Counted from the first letter of the stretch, positions 43,756 through 52,973 are shown. The stretch is DNA of 64,000 nt from an uncultured Christensenella sp. (GCA_910579205.1 CAJTTD010000002.1:62001-126000), one strand, 5' to 3'. Made by a program: numbers and translations. The notes: generated by a model from the sequence alone, not told the origin.

Positions 43756-45666
43756 ATGCAAGACGGCATAAAATTTAAATTCAAGCTCGACAAGGAAAAA
43801 AGATTTTACACGCTCGTCAAGGTCAAAGCGCCTAACGCTTTGAGCATAGGCGTGCCTAAGATCTACGACGGTAAATACGTAACGGCTATTGCCGATCGCG
43901 CGTTCGAGGGCTGCAATATGCTACGAAGCGCGGAGTTTCCCGACAGCGTAACCTCGGTGGGGAGCTTTGTTTTTGCGCACTGCGACAGCTTAAGAGAACT
44001 GACCGTTCCCGACAGCGTAACGTCTGTGGGCGAGCGGTTTTTGTCCGACTGCTACGGCTTGGAGCGCGTAACGGTATGCGGCGCGGCGGTCGGGCATTTG
44101 CGCTACAATTACCGACTTGAAAGCGTTGATATAATAAGCGGCGAGCATATCCCCGCAGCGGCGTTTCGCAATATGAAGAGGCTTAAAAGTGTGCGCTTGC
44201 CCGAAAAGCTCAAGAGCATAGGCGCGGAAGCTTTCAGCGGCTGTGCGGCGCTCGAAGCGGTGGATATCCCCAACGGCACAGACACCATTTGCCGCGACGC
44301 TTTTTGCGGTTGCACGCGGTTGGTAGAGCTTTTTGTTCCCAAGTCGGTGAACAGCATAGAGGTCGGCGCGTTGAGCGCGGCGGAAGTCGTTTCGCTCACG
44401 GTGGACGAGGACAACCGCAGATACATTTCCACAGACAACTGCGTAATACGCAAGTACGATCAAACGCTCATTGCGATCTGCTCTGCGAGCGTTATCCCAA
44501 CCGACGGCAGCGTTTTGCGCATAGGCGAACGCGCGTTCGCATTTAGTTCGGCGGAGGTCATTTCTATCCCGGACGGCATTACCGATATAGCTACAGCCGC
44601 GTTTTACGGCGCTGCGGCAATACGCATAAAACTGCCCGCGTCGCTTTCGTCCATAAGCGAGGGCGCTTTTGACGCATGCGACGCTCTCGGCGAGATAGAC
44701 TTCGGCGGAACGCAGTCGGATTGGCGGGAGATAGGCGGCGAACACGCGTTTTCGTCAGACGGTGCGGCGTTCGATTGCGTGGTGCATTGTTCGGACGGCG
44801 ATATAGCATACGCCGTCGAAGAGAAACCGAAAACATCGGACGACGACGAATTTTTCGACGACGAAGAATACGATGACGATCATGACGACGAAGAATGCGA
44901 AAGCGAGAACGCCGAGCGCGAAGACGGATCGGACGATCCGCTCAAGATAGAGGAGGGCAAGTACGAGGGCAATAAGCGGCTCACGCGCTTCGTTGTGCCC
45001 GACGGCGTTACGGAAATAGGCGAGGCGGCGTTTTTCGAATGCGTCAATCTCAAGACAGTTGTAATAGCGGAAAGCGTCGTCAAGATAGGCGACATGGCGT
45101 TCTGCGACAGCGGTCTCACAGAGATACACATTCCCGACGGCGTAAAAGAGATAGGCATCGACGTGTTCAGCGACTGCGGCGGTCTGAATAATATTTCCGT
45201 GGGGAATGCAAATACCGCTTATCGAGCTACGAATAACTGTTTGATAAACATTGCGGAAAGATCGATCGTAACCGCCGGCAATGCCGCACAAATTCCCGAC
45301 GACGGCAGTGTGGAAATGATAGAGGACGGCGCGTTTTCAAGTCGGTCTGGACTTTCTAAGCTTGTCGTTCCGAGCAGCGTGCGGTCGATAGGCGATCACG
45401 CGTTCCGCGACTACTCCTCTCTAAACGAGATAGAGATGCGCGAGGGCGTGGAGATAATAAACGATCTCGCTTTTTGGATGTGCGAAGAACTTACGCGCGT
45501 ATCGCTGCCTTCGAGTTTGAAACGGGTGGGTTACGATATATTCCAAGACTGCGACAAACTCAAAGAAGTTCATTATGCGGGAACACGGGTGCAGTGGCGC
45601 ACCATCTGCGGCGAAAATTCTATCGGCAAACGCACAGTGCACTGCTCTGACGGAGATATCCGGTAA
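43756..45666 (+). CDS. Intracellular BspA-like LRR protein, two tandem LRR units
   Basis: 636 residues, no signal peptide, no anchor. Two LRR blocks (about 45-320 and 395-600), each ending in the same cap: GTQSDWREIGG...VVHCSDGDIAY at about 315-355 and GTRVQWRTICG...VHCSDGDIR at the C terminus. They are joined by a very acidic linker (about 355-395, rich in D/E/H). Most BspA-like proteins are surface adhesins; the lack of an export signal points to an intracellular role here, like that of the neighbouring TIR-LRR proteins. No effector domain is visible, so it may be a partner, decoy or regulator. Confidence 0.85.
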   Translation: MQDGIKFKFKLDKEKRFYTLVKVKAPNALSIGVPKIYDGKYVTAIADRAFEGCNMLRSAEFPDSVTSVGSFVFAHCDSLRELTVPDSVTSVGERFLSDCYGLERVTVCGAAVGHLRYNYRLESVDIISGEHIPAAAFRNMKRLKSVRLPEKLKSIGAEAFSGCAALEAVDIPNGTDTICRDAFCGCTRLVELFVPKSVNSIEVGALSAAEVVSLTVDEDNRRYISTDNCVIRKYDQTLIAICSASVIPTDGSVLRIGERAFAFSSAEVISIPDGITDIATAAFYGAAAIRIKLPASLSSISEGAFDACDALGEIDFGGTQSDWREIGGEHAFSSDGAAFDCVVHCSDGDIAYAVEEKPKTSDDDEFFDDEEYDDDHDDEECESENAEREDGSDDPLKIEEGKYEGNKRLTRFVVPDGVTEIGEAAFFECVNLKTVVIAESVVKIGDMAFCDSGLTEIHIPDGVKEIGIDVFSDCGGLNNISVGNANTAYRATNNCLINIAERSIVTAGNAAQIPDDGSVEMIEDGAFSSRSGLSKLVVPSSVRSIGDHAFRDYSSLNEIEMREGVEIINDLAFWMCEELTRVSLPSSLKRVGYDIFQDCDKLKEVHYAGTRVQWRTICGENSIGKRTVHCSDGDIR

Positions 45667-45681
45667 TATCCGTTCACTGTC

Positions 45682-45710
45682 AAAGCCGCCGAAAAAACGG
45701 CGGCTTTTTT
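45682..45710 (+). terminator. Intrinsic terminator after the LRR gene
   Basis: AAAGCCGCCG (45682-45691) pairs with CGGCGGCTTT (45698-45707), loop of six A, followed by TTT. Confidence 0.9.
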
Positions 45711-45758
45711 CGTGCGTAAAAAAAATTCCAAAAATTTCCAAAATGCGCGTCAAAATCA

Positions 45759-45787
45759 TTGACAATCGGGCGCGCATATTATATAAT
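45759..45787 (+). promoter_or_regulatory. Consensus promoter of the pot operon
   Basis: TTGACA (45759-45764), 17 bases, TATAAT (45782-45787). The transcription start should fall at about 45794, inside the palindrome described next. Confidence 0.85.
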
Positions 45788-45790
45788 CGC

Positions 45791-45815
45791 TTTTGTTTAC
45801 TAAATGTAAACAAAA
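45791..45815. promoter_or_regulatory. Palindrome at the pot promoter, candidate operator
   Basis: TTTTGTTTAC (45791-45800), TAAAT, GTAAACAAAA (45806-45815): a perfect 10-base inverted repeat over the predicted start of transcription. The first gene of the operon encodes a helix-turn-helix protein, so autorepression is likely. Confidence 0.7.
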
Positions 45816-45856
45816 AGTTTAAGTAAATCTAACTCAAAAAACGGAGCGAATGTCAG

Positions 45857-46408
45857 TTGGAAAAATCGGAAGTACATACAATAGGCGCTAAGATAAGAGA
45901 TCTCAGGCTAAAAAACGGATTGACGCAAGAGGAGCTTGCCGACCGCGCCGAACTCAGCAAGGGGTATATAAGCCAGCTCGAAAACGACTTGACTTCGCCG
46001 TCGATAGCTACGCTCATAGACATACTTACATTGCTCGGCACAGACCTTGCCGAATTTTTCAAAGACGCGGGCAACGGTCAAATAGTATTCACCCCCGAGG
46101 ATCATTTCGTAAAAGAGTACGACGACGAAATAATAACGTGGATAGTGCCGACCGCGCAAAAGAACGCCATGGAGCCAGTTATAGTAGAACTGAAAAAGGG
46201 CGCGGCGACCGATGCGGACATACCGCATGAGGGTGAAGAGTTCGGCTATGTGCTTCAAGGCTGCGTAGAGGTAACGGTGGGCGACAAGACCGCCGTCGCG
46301 CGGGCAGGCGACACGTTTTATTTTTCGTCCGACCGTCGGCATTTTATAAAGAATATTGACGACGGCGTTAGCAAGGTAGTTTGGGTGTCGTGTCCGCCGT
46401 CTTTCTAA
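45857..46408 (+). CDS. XRE-cupin transcriptional regulator of the polyamine operon
   Basis: 183 residues from TTG 45857, ten bases after ACGGAG; an out-of-frame ATG at 45850 opens only 13 codons. Residues 10-65 are a helix-turn-helix (LRLKNGLTQEELADRAELSK, GYISQLENDLTSPSI) and 105-180 a cupin fold (HEGEEFGYVLQGCVEVTVG). This PuuR-like layout is standard for the first gene of clostridial potABCD operons, where the cupin is thought to sense polyamine. It precedes potA by 51 bases. Confidence 0.93.
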   Translation: MEKSEVHTIGAKIRDLRLKNGLTQEELADRAELSKGYISQLENDLTSPSIATLIDILTLLGTDLAEFFKDAGNGQIVFTPEDHFVKEYDDEIITWIVPTAQKNAMEPVIVELKKGAATDADIPHEGEEFGYVLQGCVEVTVGDKTAVARAGDTFYFSSDRRHFIKNIDDGVSKVVWVSCPPSF

Positions 46409-46459
46409 AAACGGCATATCACGACAGCAAAGTAAAATACATCGGGAGGGCGCCTTAAA

Positions 46460-48001
46460 GTGGCAGTAACGACAAGAGAAAAGTTCGATAATATTATCGA
46501 GATAAAAAACGTGAGCAAGGTGTTTGACGGCGTTACGGTCGTAGACGACGTTAATCTTGCCGTCAGACGCGGCGAGTTTGTTACGTTGCTCGGACCGTCG
46601 GGTTGCGGCAAAACAACGCTGTTGCGCATGATAGCGGGGTTTGAGCTGCCCACCAAAGGCTCTATATTTTTGGAAAAGTCGGACGTTACGACAGTGCCGC
46701 CGCACTTGCGCCCTATAAATACGGTGTTCCAAAAGTACGCGCTTTTTCCGCACTTGAACGTGTTCAAAAACATAGCGTTCGGGCTTAAGCTCAAAAAAGT
46801 GCCGACGGGCGAGCTTGACAAAAAGGGCAGACCTATATACCGCAAATTCACAAAAGACGAGATAGCGCAAAAGGTGGATAGAGCGCTCAAGCTCGTAAAT
46901 CTCGAGGCGTACGGACACCGCGACATAACGGGGCTTTCGGGCGGACAGCAACAGCGCGTTGCCATAGCCCGCGCGATAGTGTGCGAGCCGAAAGTGCTTC
47001 TTCTCGACGAGCCGCTCGGCGCGCTCGATCTTAAAATGCGCAAAGAGATGCAGACCGAGCTTACCGCCATGCATAAGGATATAGGCATAACGTTTATATA
47101 CGTAACGCACGATCAGGAAGAAGCGCTCACCATGTCGGACAAGATAGTCGTAATGACGGACGGCGCGGTGCAGCAGTACGGCTCGCCCAAAAAGATATAC
47201 GACGAACCGTCTAACGCGTTTGTCGCCGACTTTATAGGCGAAAGCAATATTTTGTCGGGCGTTATGAAAAAAGATTTCTGCGTCGAATTTTGCGGCGCGG
47301 AATTCAAGTGCTTGGATAAAGGCTTCGGCAAAAACGAGCGTGTGGACTTGGTCATCCGTCCCGAGGATATTGCGGTGTCTATAAAATCGGGTGCGCTCAA
47401 AGGCGAGGTGGTTTCCGCCGTTTTCAAGGGCACGTATTACGAAATGGAGATAATGACGGAAGGCTATCAGTTTACCGTTCAGAACACCGTGGAGTGCCGC
47501 GTGGGCGAAACGGTGTGGCTGTCCGTCGAGCCGAACGGCATACATATCATGAAAAAGCTCAAGGTCGTAAACGAGTTCGCGGGCGTGGTAACTTCGGAGG
47601 ATACGGTCGAGTTTTGCGGCGGCGAATTCGAGTTTGTAAACGAGCTCGGGCTGGAAAAGGGCGACGAGGTTACCGTAAAGATACCGTTTGACAAAATAGA
47701 GCTTACCGATGACGAAGCGGACGGCGTTATAGGCGCAAACGTTACGCAGACTTTCTACAAGGGAAGTTACTATCAAGTCCAAGTGTATACGGACGACGAC
47801 AACGACTTCTTTATAGACACCGTCGACGAATGGGATATAGGCGACCGAGTAGGCGTAAAGATAGATCCCGCGGATATTTCCATAGAGCGCCGCATCGTTA
47901 CGGACGACGGGGACGAAGCGATAAGCGAACCGCTCATGACGGGCGACAGCATGCCGCTCGAAATGTACGAGAACATGAACAAGGAGGACGGCAATGTCTG
48001 A
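46460..48001 (+). CDS. potA: Spermidine/putrescine ABC transporter ATP-binding protein with duplicated TOBE module
   Basis: 513 residues from GTG 46460, against 350-380 in typical PotA. Walker A GPSGCGKTTLLRMIAG, signature [15 protein letters not shown], Walker B VLLLDEPLGALD. After the first TOBE region (about 270-375) a second copy follows (about 380-490). It repeats the VEFCGGEFEFVN stretch (compare CVEFCGAEFKCL) and FYKGSYYQVQVYTDD (compare VFKGTYYEMEIMTEG). TOBE modules regulate or bind substrate in this family. Overlaps potB by eight bases. Confidence 0.94.
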   Translation: MAVTTREKFDNIIEIKNVSKVFDGVTVVDDVNLAVRRGEFVTLLGPSGCGKTTLLRMIAGFELPTKGSIFLEKSDVTTVPPHLRPINTVFQKYALFPHLNVFKNIAFGLKLKKVPTGELDKKGRPIYRKFTKDEIAQKVDRALKLVNLEAYGHRDITGLSGGQQQRVAIARAIVCEPKVLLLDEPLGALDLKMRKEMQTELTAMHKDIGITFIYVTHDQEEALTMSDKIVVMTDGAVQQYGSPKKIYDEPSNAFVADFIGESNILSGVMKKDFCVEFCGAEFKCLDKGFGKNERVDLVIRPEDIAVSIKSGALKGEVVSAVFKGTYYEMEIMTEGYQFTVQNTVECRVGETVWLSVEPNGIHIMKKLKVVNEFAGVVTSEDTVEFCGGEFEFVNELGLEKGDEVTVKIPFDKIELTDDEADGVIGANVTQTFYKGSYYQVQVYTDDDNDFFIDTVDEWDIGDRVGVKIDPADISIERRIVTDDGDEAISEPLMTGDSMPLEMYENMNKEDGNV

Positions 48002-48842
48002 GCTTGACGGCGCGGTCGCCGTTCCCGCAAAAAAAGAAAAGGCAAAAAAGTTAAAGATACGAGGAGTGAAGCGCACGGCGTTCTCTCTGCCGTACATGGC
48101 GCTGAGCGTGGTGTTTGTGGTAGTGCCGCTGTTTATAATGCTTTACTACGCATTCACCGATCTCGACGGCGGGTTCACGTTTGAAAACTTCGCGCATTTT
48201 TTCGCGAGACCCAATATTATGGCAGTCATGGGCAAATCGTTTCTCGTGGCGCTCATAACTACTGCGGTGTGTTTTTTGCTCGCGTATCCGCTCGCACTCG
48301 CGCTGAGTTCGTCCGTTCTCAACAAAAAGTTTATACTCGTCATGCTGTTCGTATTGCCCATGTGGATAAACTCGCTGCTTCGCACTTACGCCGTAAAGAT
48401 AGTGTTGCACATTCTCAATGTTACAAATGCGTGGACGGCGGTTACGGTAGGACTTGTTTACGACTTTTTTCCGTTCATGCTGCTGCCGCTGTATTCGGTG
48501 CTTTCGGGCATGGACAAGTCGCTGATAGAAGCGTCGCAAGACCTCGGTGCGTCGCCGCTTACAACGTTGTTTAAAGTGCGGCTGCCGTTGTCGCTGCCCG
48601 GCATAGTATCGGGCGTTTTGATGGTGTTCATGCCGACTGTATCCACGTTTGCGGTATCCGACATATTGGGCGATACGTCCACATATCTGTTCGGAAACGT
48701 TATCGACCAGTGGTTCAAAAACAGCGGGGGCTGGCACATAGGCTCGGCGTATTCGTTTATACTGCTGTTGCTCATCGCCGTAACTGTTATAATTGCCAAT
48801 AGGATCACCAAAGGCAAAAGAGAAGTGGGAGGCGTGTTATGA
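47994..48842 (+). CDS. potB: Spermidine/putrescine ABC transporter permease PotB
   Basis: 282 residues with six membrane helices and the EAA loop (LIEASQDLGASPLTTLFKVR) that contacts the ATPase. The N-terminal 25 residues are basic and rich in lysine. Starts inside the end of potA and overlaps potC by four bases, so it is translationally coupled. Confidence 0.95.
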   Translation: MSELDGAVAVPAKKEKAKKLKIRGVKRTAFSLPYMALSVVFVVVPLFIMLYYAFTDLDGGFTFENFAHFFARPNIMAVMGKSFLVALITTAVCFLLAYPLALALSSSVLNKKFILVMLFVLPMWINSLLRTYAVKIVLHILNVTNAWTAVTVGLVYDFFPFMLLPLYSVLSGMDKSLIEASQDLGASPLTTLFKVRLPLSLPGIVSGVLMVFMPTVSTFAVSDILGDTSTYLFGNVIDQWFKNSGGWHIGSAYSFILLLLIAVTVIIANRITKGKREVGGVL

Positions 48843-49636
48843 ACAAAAAGACGTTGTTCGCTTCGCTCATATGGGCATTTGTGGGCGTTATGCTGTTTGT
48901 CATGTACGTGCCCATTCTCATCCTCATAATTTATTCGTTTACGGACGCGAAAGCGCTCGGCGTGTGGGGTGGGTTCTCATTCCAACTGTATGCGGATCTG
49001 TTTACAGACGAAGCGATAATGGGCGCTTTGGGCAACTCGCTGCTGCTTGCGGCAGTTTCGGCGACGCTGTCAACCGTGCTCGGAACGTCCGCCGCCGTCG
49101 GCATTTACTATATGAAGCGGCGCAGAAAGGCTGTGGCTGATTTTGTCGCCAACATAACTATGGAAAATGCCGAGATAGTAACGGGCGTGGCGTTTATGAT
49201 GTTCTTCCTTGCAGTAAGCATACGCTACGGCTGGGCGGCGCTTATAATTGCGCATACCATAATAACCGTTCCGTACGTTATACTCTCGGTTACGCCCAAA
49301 CTGACGCAGATAAACCCCAACCTCTACGAGGCGGGGCTCGATCTCGGCGCGTCGCCCGTGGGTTCGATGTTGCGCGTCGTAGTGCCGCAGTTATTGCCCG
49401 GAATGATAAGCGGGTTCGTTATGGCGTTCACTCTGTCGCTCGACGACTTTATTGTATCCAAGTTCATCAACGGCGGTGTGGAAACTATACCCATATATCT
49501 GTACAACGCGCTCGCAAAGCGCGGCGCAGATCCCACTCTTCGCGCACTGTCGTCGGTGTTGTTTGTCGCGGTGCTTACTGCGCTCATCGCGCTCAACGTG
49601 GTCGGCGCGAAACGCAGAAAAAAGGCTGCGGTTTAG
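48839..49636 (+). CDS. potC: Spermidine/putrescine ABC transporter permease PotC
   Basis: 265 residues, six membrane helices, EAA loop LYEAGLDLGASPVGSMLRVV, and the conserved FTLSLDDFIVSKF segment of PotC. GGGAGG before the ATG inside potB. Confidence 0.95.
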   Translation: MNKKTLFASLIWAFVGVMLFVMYVPILILIIYSFTDAKALGVWGGFSFQLYADLFTDEAIMGALGNSLLLAAVSATLSTVLGTSAAVGIYYMKRRRKAVADFVANITMENAEIVTGVAFMMFFLAVSIRYGWAALIIAHTIITVPYVILSVTPKLTQINPNLYEAGLDLGASPVGSMLRVVVPQLLPGMISGFVMAFTLSLDDFIVSKFINGGVETIPIYLYNALAKRGADPTLRALSSVLFVAVLTALIALNVVGAKRRKKAAV

Positions 49637-49645
49637 GAGGGAAAC

Positions 49646-50884
49646 GTGAAGATCAAAAAATTAGCGGCGGCGGCGACCGCCTTCGTAATGGCGGGGATGA
49701 GCGGCGCGGCGTTCTGCGCGTGCGCGCCTCGCGGCGCTGTGCTTAAAATATACAACTGGGGCGACTATATCGAAGAAAGCCTCATAGAAGAGTTTGAAGC
49801 ATGGTACGAACAAGAAACGAATGAAAGCATTACCGTACAATACGATACGTTCGATACCAACGAGACGATGGTCATGCGCATCGAAACGCAAAGAGCCGAT
49901 TACGATCTCGTTTGCCCGTCCGAATACATGGCGGAGCGCATGATAAATTCGGGGCTTGCTTTGCCCGTAGATCGAGAAATATTCGATATGGGCGATATGG
50001 GAATGTTTTACGACGGGCTGGCGGACATGGTAAGTCCGTTCGACGCCGACCACGAGTATTTTGTACCGTATGTATGGGGCACGTTCGGCATTATGTACGA
50101 CGTAGACCGCATAGAAGTCGGCTCGCCCGAAATGGAAAGCTGGAGCGCGCTCTGGAGCGACGAATGGATAGAGAAGAGCGGCAAAAAACGCACGCTCATG
50201 AAGGACAGCGTGCGCGACGCGTACTCGGTCGCACGCATATACGCAAACACCGAAAAACTGTCCGCACTGTCGAATGATTTTACCGACTATAACGACGCAT
50301 ACCGCGACGAGCTGATATCGTACTTTAGTACCATAGACGACGACGGTATAGCCGAGGCGCAAAAACACCTTATAGACCAAAAGAAAGTCATTTGCAAATA
50401 CGAAGTGGACGACGGTAAAAACGATATGCTTGCTGGCACTACGGACGCATGGCTTGGCTTTTTTTGGTCGTGCGACGCGAGCTTGATAATGATAGAGGAC
50501 GGCGGCGAGCATTTTTATTATACAGTGCCCAAAGAGGGGAGCAATGTGTGGTTGGACGGCTGGCTCATTCCCAAGTATGCCAAAAACACAAAGGCAGCCA
50601 ATTACTTCCTCAAGTTCATCAATACGCACGAGTACGCGGCAGTCAACTTCGAGTGGATGGGCGAGTCGGTGGCGGTAAAGAGCGTAATGGACGAAGCCAA
50701 AGAGGCAATACTCGCCGACGACGAGTTTGAGGACGGCTATTACGAAGGGTACAAGCAGATGTATGTGGATATGATGTTCCCGCCCGCCGACGTGCTTGCG
50801 CGCTGCGGCGTAATGCGCGATTTCGGCATGAAGATGAGCACCGCGCTCGACAGTATGTGGATAGACGTAAAAACTATATGGTGA
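49646..50884 (+). CDS. potD: Spermidine/putrescine-binding lipoprotein PotD
   Basis: 412 residues with a signal sequence and lipobox (GAAFCAC, cysteine near residue 26), then the PotD opening VLKIYNWGDYIEESLIEEF and the domain typical of polyamine-binding proteins. It captures polyamine outside and delivers it to PotBC. It begins nine bases after potC with GGAGGG. Confidence 0.95.
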   Translation: MKIKKLAAAATAFVMAGMSGAAFCACAPRGAVLKIYNWGDYIEESLIEEFEAWYEQETNESITVQYDTFDTNETMVMRIETQRADYDLVCPSEYMAERMINSGLALPVDREIFDMGDMGMFYDGLADMVSPFDADHEYFVPYVWGTFGIMYDVDRIEVGSPEMESWSALWSDEWIEKSGKKRTLMKDSVRDAYSVARIYANTEKLSALSNDFTDYNDAYRDELISYFSTIDDDGIAEAQKHLIDQKKVICKYEVDDGKNDMLAGTTDAWLGFFWSCDASLIMIEDGGEHFYYTVPKEGSNVWLDGWLIPKYAKNTKAANYFLKFINTHEYAAVNFEWMGESVAVKSVMDEAKEAILADDEFEDGYYEGYKQMYVDMMFPPADVLARCGVMRDFGMKMSTALDSMWIDVKTIW

Positions 50885-50907
50885 TATCTCGTAATAGCGC
50901 GTCATGC

Positions 50908-50936
50908 TTGCTTTAGACGAACGTCAGAGGTATAAT
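50908..50936 (+). promoter_or_regulatory. Promoter of mnmG, near-leaderless
   Basis: TTGCTT (50908-50913), 17 bases, TATAAT (50931-50936), eight bases, ATG at 50945. A leader of zero to two bases is expected; no ribosome-binding site is present. Confidence 0.7.
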
Positions 50937-50944
50937 ACATTTAT

Positions 50945-52798
50945 ATGGCAACACAGATATCATACGACGCGATAGTAATAGGCGCGGGGCATGCGGGCAT
51001 AGAAGCGGCGCTCGCGCTCGCCAAGACGGGCGCGAAAACGCTCGTTATGTCGATAGCGGTAGACAACGTCGGGTATATGGCGTGCAATCCGTCCATCGGC
51101 GGCACGGGCAAAGGACATCTCGTGCGCGAGCTGGACGCGCTCGGCGGATTTATGGGCGTTGCTGCGGACGCATGCGCTACGCAGATACGCATGCTCAACA
51201 TGTCTAAGGGATTGGCGGTGCGCTCGCTGCGCGCTCAAGCCGATAAATACAAATACCATGCCTTTACCAAGTCGGCGCTCGAGAGAGCTGACGGGCTGAC
51301 GCTGAGGCAGGACGAAGCCAAAAGCATAACAAAGTCGGACGGCGTGTTTACCGTGGAATGCGTTACGGGCAGCGTGTATACGGCGCGAGCGGTAGTGATA
51401 GCGTCGGGCGTGTACTTGGACAGCACGATAATATGCGGCAAGACAGTGCAAAAGCGCGGACCCGTTTGTTTTCCGCGCAGCGATCTTTTTGCGGAAAGCT
51501 TGCGCTCGCTCGGCTTTTCGCTCAGACGGTTCAAAACGGGCACGCCCGCGCGGCTCGCGGGCAAAACTATAGACTTTTCCAAACTCGAGACGGAATACGG
51601 CGACGACGTGCCGTACACGTTTTCCGTGCTCACCGAAAAGCAGCCGCAAAATACGGCGGTCTGTTATCTCGGTTATACCAACGAGCGCACTCACGATATA
51701 ATTCGCGCCGCGCTCGAGCATTCGCCGCGCAAGCTGGGGCTTATAACGGGCACGGGCGCGCGGTACTGTCCTTCTATAGAGGATAAGATAGTTCGGTTCG
51801 CCGACAAACCGCGTCATGCGTTTTTTCTCGAGCCGGAGGGCGACGGCACGGACGAGTGGTACATCCAAGGCATATCGACTTCGCTTCTGCCCGACGTGCA
51901 GCGCGATATGTACCGATCGATAGTCGGGCTTGAAAACGTAGAGATAGTGCGCGACGCGTACGCCATAGAATACGAGTGCATTGACGCGCGCGAGCTGTAT
52001 CCGAGTTTGATGTCCAAGCGCGTTGAAGGATTGTTTTTTGCGGGGCAGATAAACGGAACGAGCGGTTACGAGGAGGCGGCGGCGCAAGGACTGTTGGCGG
52101 GCATAAACGCGTCGGCTTTTATCCGCGGCGTAGAGCCGCTCGTGCTCGATAGGACTAACAGCTACATCGGCGTTATGGTAGACGACCTTGTAACGGTGGG
52201 TACGGACGAGCCGTACAGAATGCTTACAGGGCGTGCGGAGTGCAGACTGAGTTTGAGACAGGACAACGCGGACATAAGGCTTACGCGTTCGGCGGTGCGC
52301 TACGGCACTGTAGCGGATAAGCGTCTGAAACTTCTCGATAATAAGCTGTCCGACATCGAAGCCGCCAAAAAGCTTACGGCGAGCGAAGTACCTAAGGAAA
52401 CGGTGGAAAAGCTGTTTGCCGAGGCGGGCGAAGAAAACGCGACGGCAATGACGGTGGGCGAAATATTAAAGCGCCCCAATATCACGCTCGAGATGTTTGA
52501 AAAACATGTGCGCGTCTTTGACGGCATACTTCCGTCGGCACGGCTCGAGGTGTACGCGGCTGCGCGTTACGACGGATATCTGCGCAAACAAGCGTCCGAG
52601 CTGAAAGAAAAGTCTCGGCTCGAAAACATGCGTCTCCCCGCGGACTGCGATTATTCGGCGATCGGCGGACTTAGGCTGGAGGCGCGTGAAAAGCTTGGCG
52701 CCGCAAGACCGCTGTCGATAGGTCAAGCATCGCGCGTGCCGGGCGTTACTCCCGCGGACGTGTGGGTGCTTATAGGCAGATTCAAAAACTCGATATAG
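50945..52798 (+). CDS. mnmG: tRNA uridine-5-carboxymethylaminomethyl modification enzyme MnmG
   Basis: 617 residues. FAD-binding motif VIGAGHAGIEAALALAKTG, the CNPSIGGTGKGHLVRELDALGG stretch, catalytic-region RRFKTGTPARL and GQINGTSGYEEAAAQGLLAG, and the C-terminal helical domain ending GVTPADVWVLIGRF that binds MnmE. It modifies wobble uridine 34 of tRNA with MnmE. The partner genes are not in the window. Followed by a terminator. Confidence 0.97.
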   Translation: MATQISYDAIVIGAGHAGIEAALALAKTGAKTLVMSIAVDNVGYMACNPSIGGTGKGHLVRELDALGGFMGVAADACATQIRMLNMSKGLAVRSLRAQADKYKYHAFTKSALERADGLTLRQDEAKSITKSDGVFTVECVTGSVYTARAVVIASGVYLDSTIICGKTVQKRGPVCFPRSDLFAESLRSLGFSLRRFKTGTPARLAGKTIDFSKLETEYGDDVPYTFSVLTEKQPQNTAVCYLGYTNERTHDIIRAALEHSPRKLGLITGTGARYCPSIEDKIVRFADKPRHAFFLEPEGDGTDEWYIQGISTSLLPDVQRDMYRSIVGLENVEIVRDAYAIEYECIDARELYPSLMSKRVEGLFFAGQINGTSGYEEAAAQGLLAGINASAFIRGVEPLVLDRTNSYIGVMVDDLVTVGTDEPYRMLTGRAECRLSLRQDNADIRLTRSAVRYGTVADKRLKLLDNKLSDIEAAKKLTASEVPKETVEKLFAEAGEENATAMTVGEILKRPNITLEMFEKHVRVFDGILPSARLEVYAAARYDGYLRKQASELKEKSRLENMRLPADCDYSAIGGLRLEAREKLGAARPLSIGQASRVPGVTPADVWVLIGRFKNSI

Positions 52799-52828
52799 TT
52801 TGCAGCCGATGATATAAAGCCATGTGCG

Positions 52829-52857
52829 GACGGCGCTTTATAGAGCCGTCTTTTTTT
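52829..52857 (+). terminator. Intrinsic terminator after mnmG
   Basis: GACGGC (52829-52834) pairs with GCCGTC (52845-52850), then a run of seven T. Confidence 0.8.
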
Positions 52858-52938
52858 GTATGTGAGTTTAGCGTGTTTTATCGGCTGAAAATATAGGAAG
52901 GCAAACGCATTTATTTTTAACGCTCGGCGGGCTTGCGC

Positions 52939-52967
52939 TTTACAAAGCGCGCAAAATATTGTACAAT
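52939..52967 (+). promoter_or_regulatory. Promoter of the acyltransferase operon, leaderless geometry
   Basis: TTTACA (52939-52944), 17 bases, TACAAT (52962-52967), six bases, ATG at 52974. No ribosome-binding site. Confidence 0.72.
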
Positions 52968-52973
52968 GTGTTC

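Noticed and set aside
45908..48097. A 729-codon open frame on the minus strand opposite the regulator and potA
   Set aside because: It is the antisense shadow of well-conserved pot genes; the biased codon use of this genome leaves few stops in that frame. No family resemblance and no promoter or ribosome-binding site.
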